From Bacillota bacterium (GTDB taxonomy: Bacteria > Bacillota > Desulfotomaculia > Desulfotomaculales > JAJYZD01): a DNA stretch of 5,368 nt. Below the pieces are notes generated by a model. It was not told where the DNA came from. It did no database searches and worked only from the letters and a program-made list of their open reading frames with translations. Location of the stretch: the NCBI GenBank assembly GCA_021800315.1, contig JAJYZD010000243.1, positions 1 to 5,368 of the forward strand. Direction: 5' to 3'. The translations under genes were made by a program, and so were the position numbers. Positions 5,040 to 5,368 of the stretch are shown here, piece by piece (the first letter of the stretch is position 1; each line of letters opens with the position of its first letter).

Positions 5040-5063
5040 TTGTAACAAGCCGTAACTGTTACG
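5040..5063. repeat. Two adjacent GTAAC-based palindromes upstream of the resolvase promoter
   Basis: TTGTAACAA (5040-5048) and CGTAACTGTTACG (5051-5063) are both perfect odd-centred palindromes and share the core GTAAC, giving three copies within 24 bases. They lie 19 bases upstream of the -35 element. They may be TnpA binding motifs at the left end of the IS607 element or an operator. No matching cluster was seen near the expected right end. Confidence 0.5.
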
Positions 5064-5065
5064 AC

Positions 5066-5347
5066 CCCCTGCCACTGCAATACGCCTTCCATGTCGCCGG
5101 ATTCTATGCCGTCGCCCAGCCGCCTGATCCGGTCCAGGTCCGCCTTCAGCATCCAGGCCCGGTATCCCCGCTCCCTCTGCAAACTTGCCCGTCTTTCTCC
5201 TCCGGACAGCTCCGCTACGAAGCCTTGAGCCCGGCCGCCTCCGCGCGGAGCGAGCGGCGCCGGAGGAAGAGCCGCCATGACCGCGAGCCCGGCATATCCG
5301 GGTGGTACCGGAAACCGGTAGTATCCCCGGGCCGGAACCCATGCCTT
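5066..5347 (-). pseudogene. Decayed DUF5320-like reading frame next to the IS607 element
   Basis: A minus-strand frame with no stop from 5347 into the element reads ARGYYRFPVPPGYAG, then a Pro/Gly/Arg-rich stretch, then LQRERGYRAWMLKADLDRIR and LGDGIESGDMEG. DUF5320 proteins have a Gly/Arg/Tyr-rich N-terminal half with a 'GYCAG.PVPGY' type motif and end in a charged coiled coil, so the order agrees. A stop codon (5348-5350) cuts off the start, while the frame next to it reads GMGSGPG at that place, which resembles the usual DUF5320 beginning. That suggests a frameshift. The frame runs on past the palindromes into the resolvase promoter with no stop of its own, as expected if the element interrupted or abutted it. 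The function of DUF5320 is unknown. Identification is by pattern only. Confidence 0.35.
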
Positions 5348-5368
5348 TCAACCCCGCTTCCGGGAGAA

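Noticed and set aside
1..5368. CRISPR array, tRNA or rRNA
   Set aside because: No regularly spaced direct repeats, tRNA-like cloverleaf or rRNA-like sequence was seen on reading.

Overview
The window is 5.4 kb of GC-rich bacterial DNA with strong GGAGG ribosome binding sites and genes mostly on the minus strand. A secreted protein with a copper-amine-oxidase N-terminal domain, an IS607-type resolvase and a possible DUF5320-like relic together suggest a Gram-positive anaerobe of the Clostridia (Peptococcaceae-like). That placement is inference, because no rRNA or taxonomic marker is present.

Layout from left to right. Positions 1-477 (minus) hold the start of an unrecognised soluble protein that runs off the left edge, behind an extended -10 promoter. 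Positions 671-985 (minus) hold a small heat-shock protein (Hsp20) of only 104 residues, which keeps both ends of the alpha-crystallin domain but lacks its middle. Positions 1089-1340 (minus) hold a short response-regulator receiver-like protein that ends where the second half of the fold should begin. Positions 1341-1659 are non-coding, with a probable minus-strand promoter and a long AT-flanked palindrome.

Positions 1660-3056 (minus) form a two-gene operon. An SPFH/Band 7 protein of the 'virion core protein-like' type is translationally coupled through a TAATG overlap to an unrecognised helical protein. A 289-base divergent intergenic region follows. Positions 3346-3963 (plus) encode a secreted copper-amine-oxidase N-terminal-domain protein with a promoter containing an inverted repeat, and a strong intrinsic terminator lies downstream.

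The right part is a mobile-element zone. An apparently complete IS607-family serine resolvase (4345-4983, minus) has a near-consensus promoter placed so close to the start codon that the message should be leaderless or nearly so. No tnpB gene follows it; only a short coding-like frame remains, possibly a relic. Upstream of the resolvase are two adjacent palindromes built on GTAAC, and beyond them a probably decayed reading frame resembling DUF5320 proteins.

The best-supported unusual points are the internally deleted Hsp20, the SPFH-plus-helical-partner operon, and the tnpB-less IS607 resolvase with its nearly leaderless promoter. I saw no CRISPR array, tRNA or rRNA.
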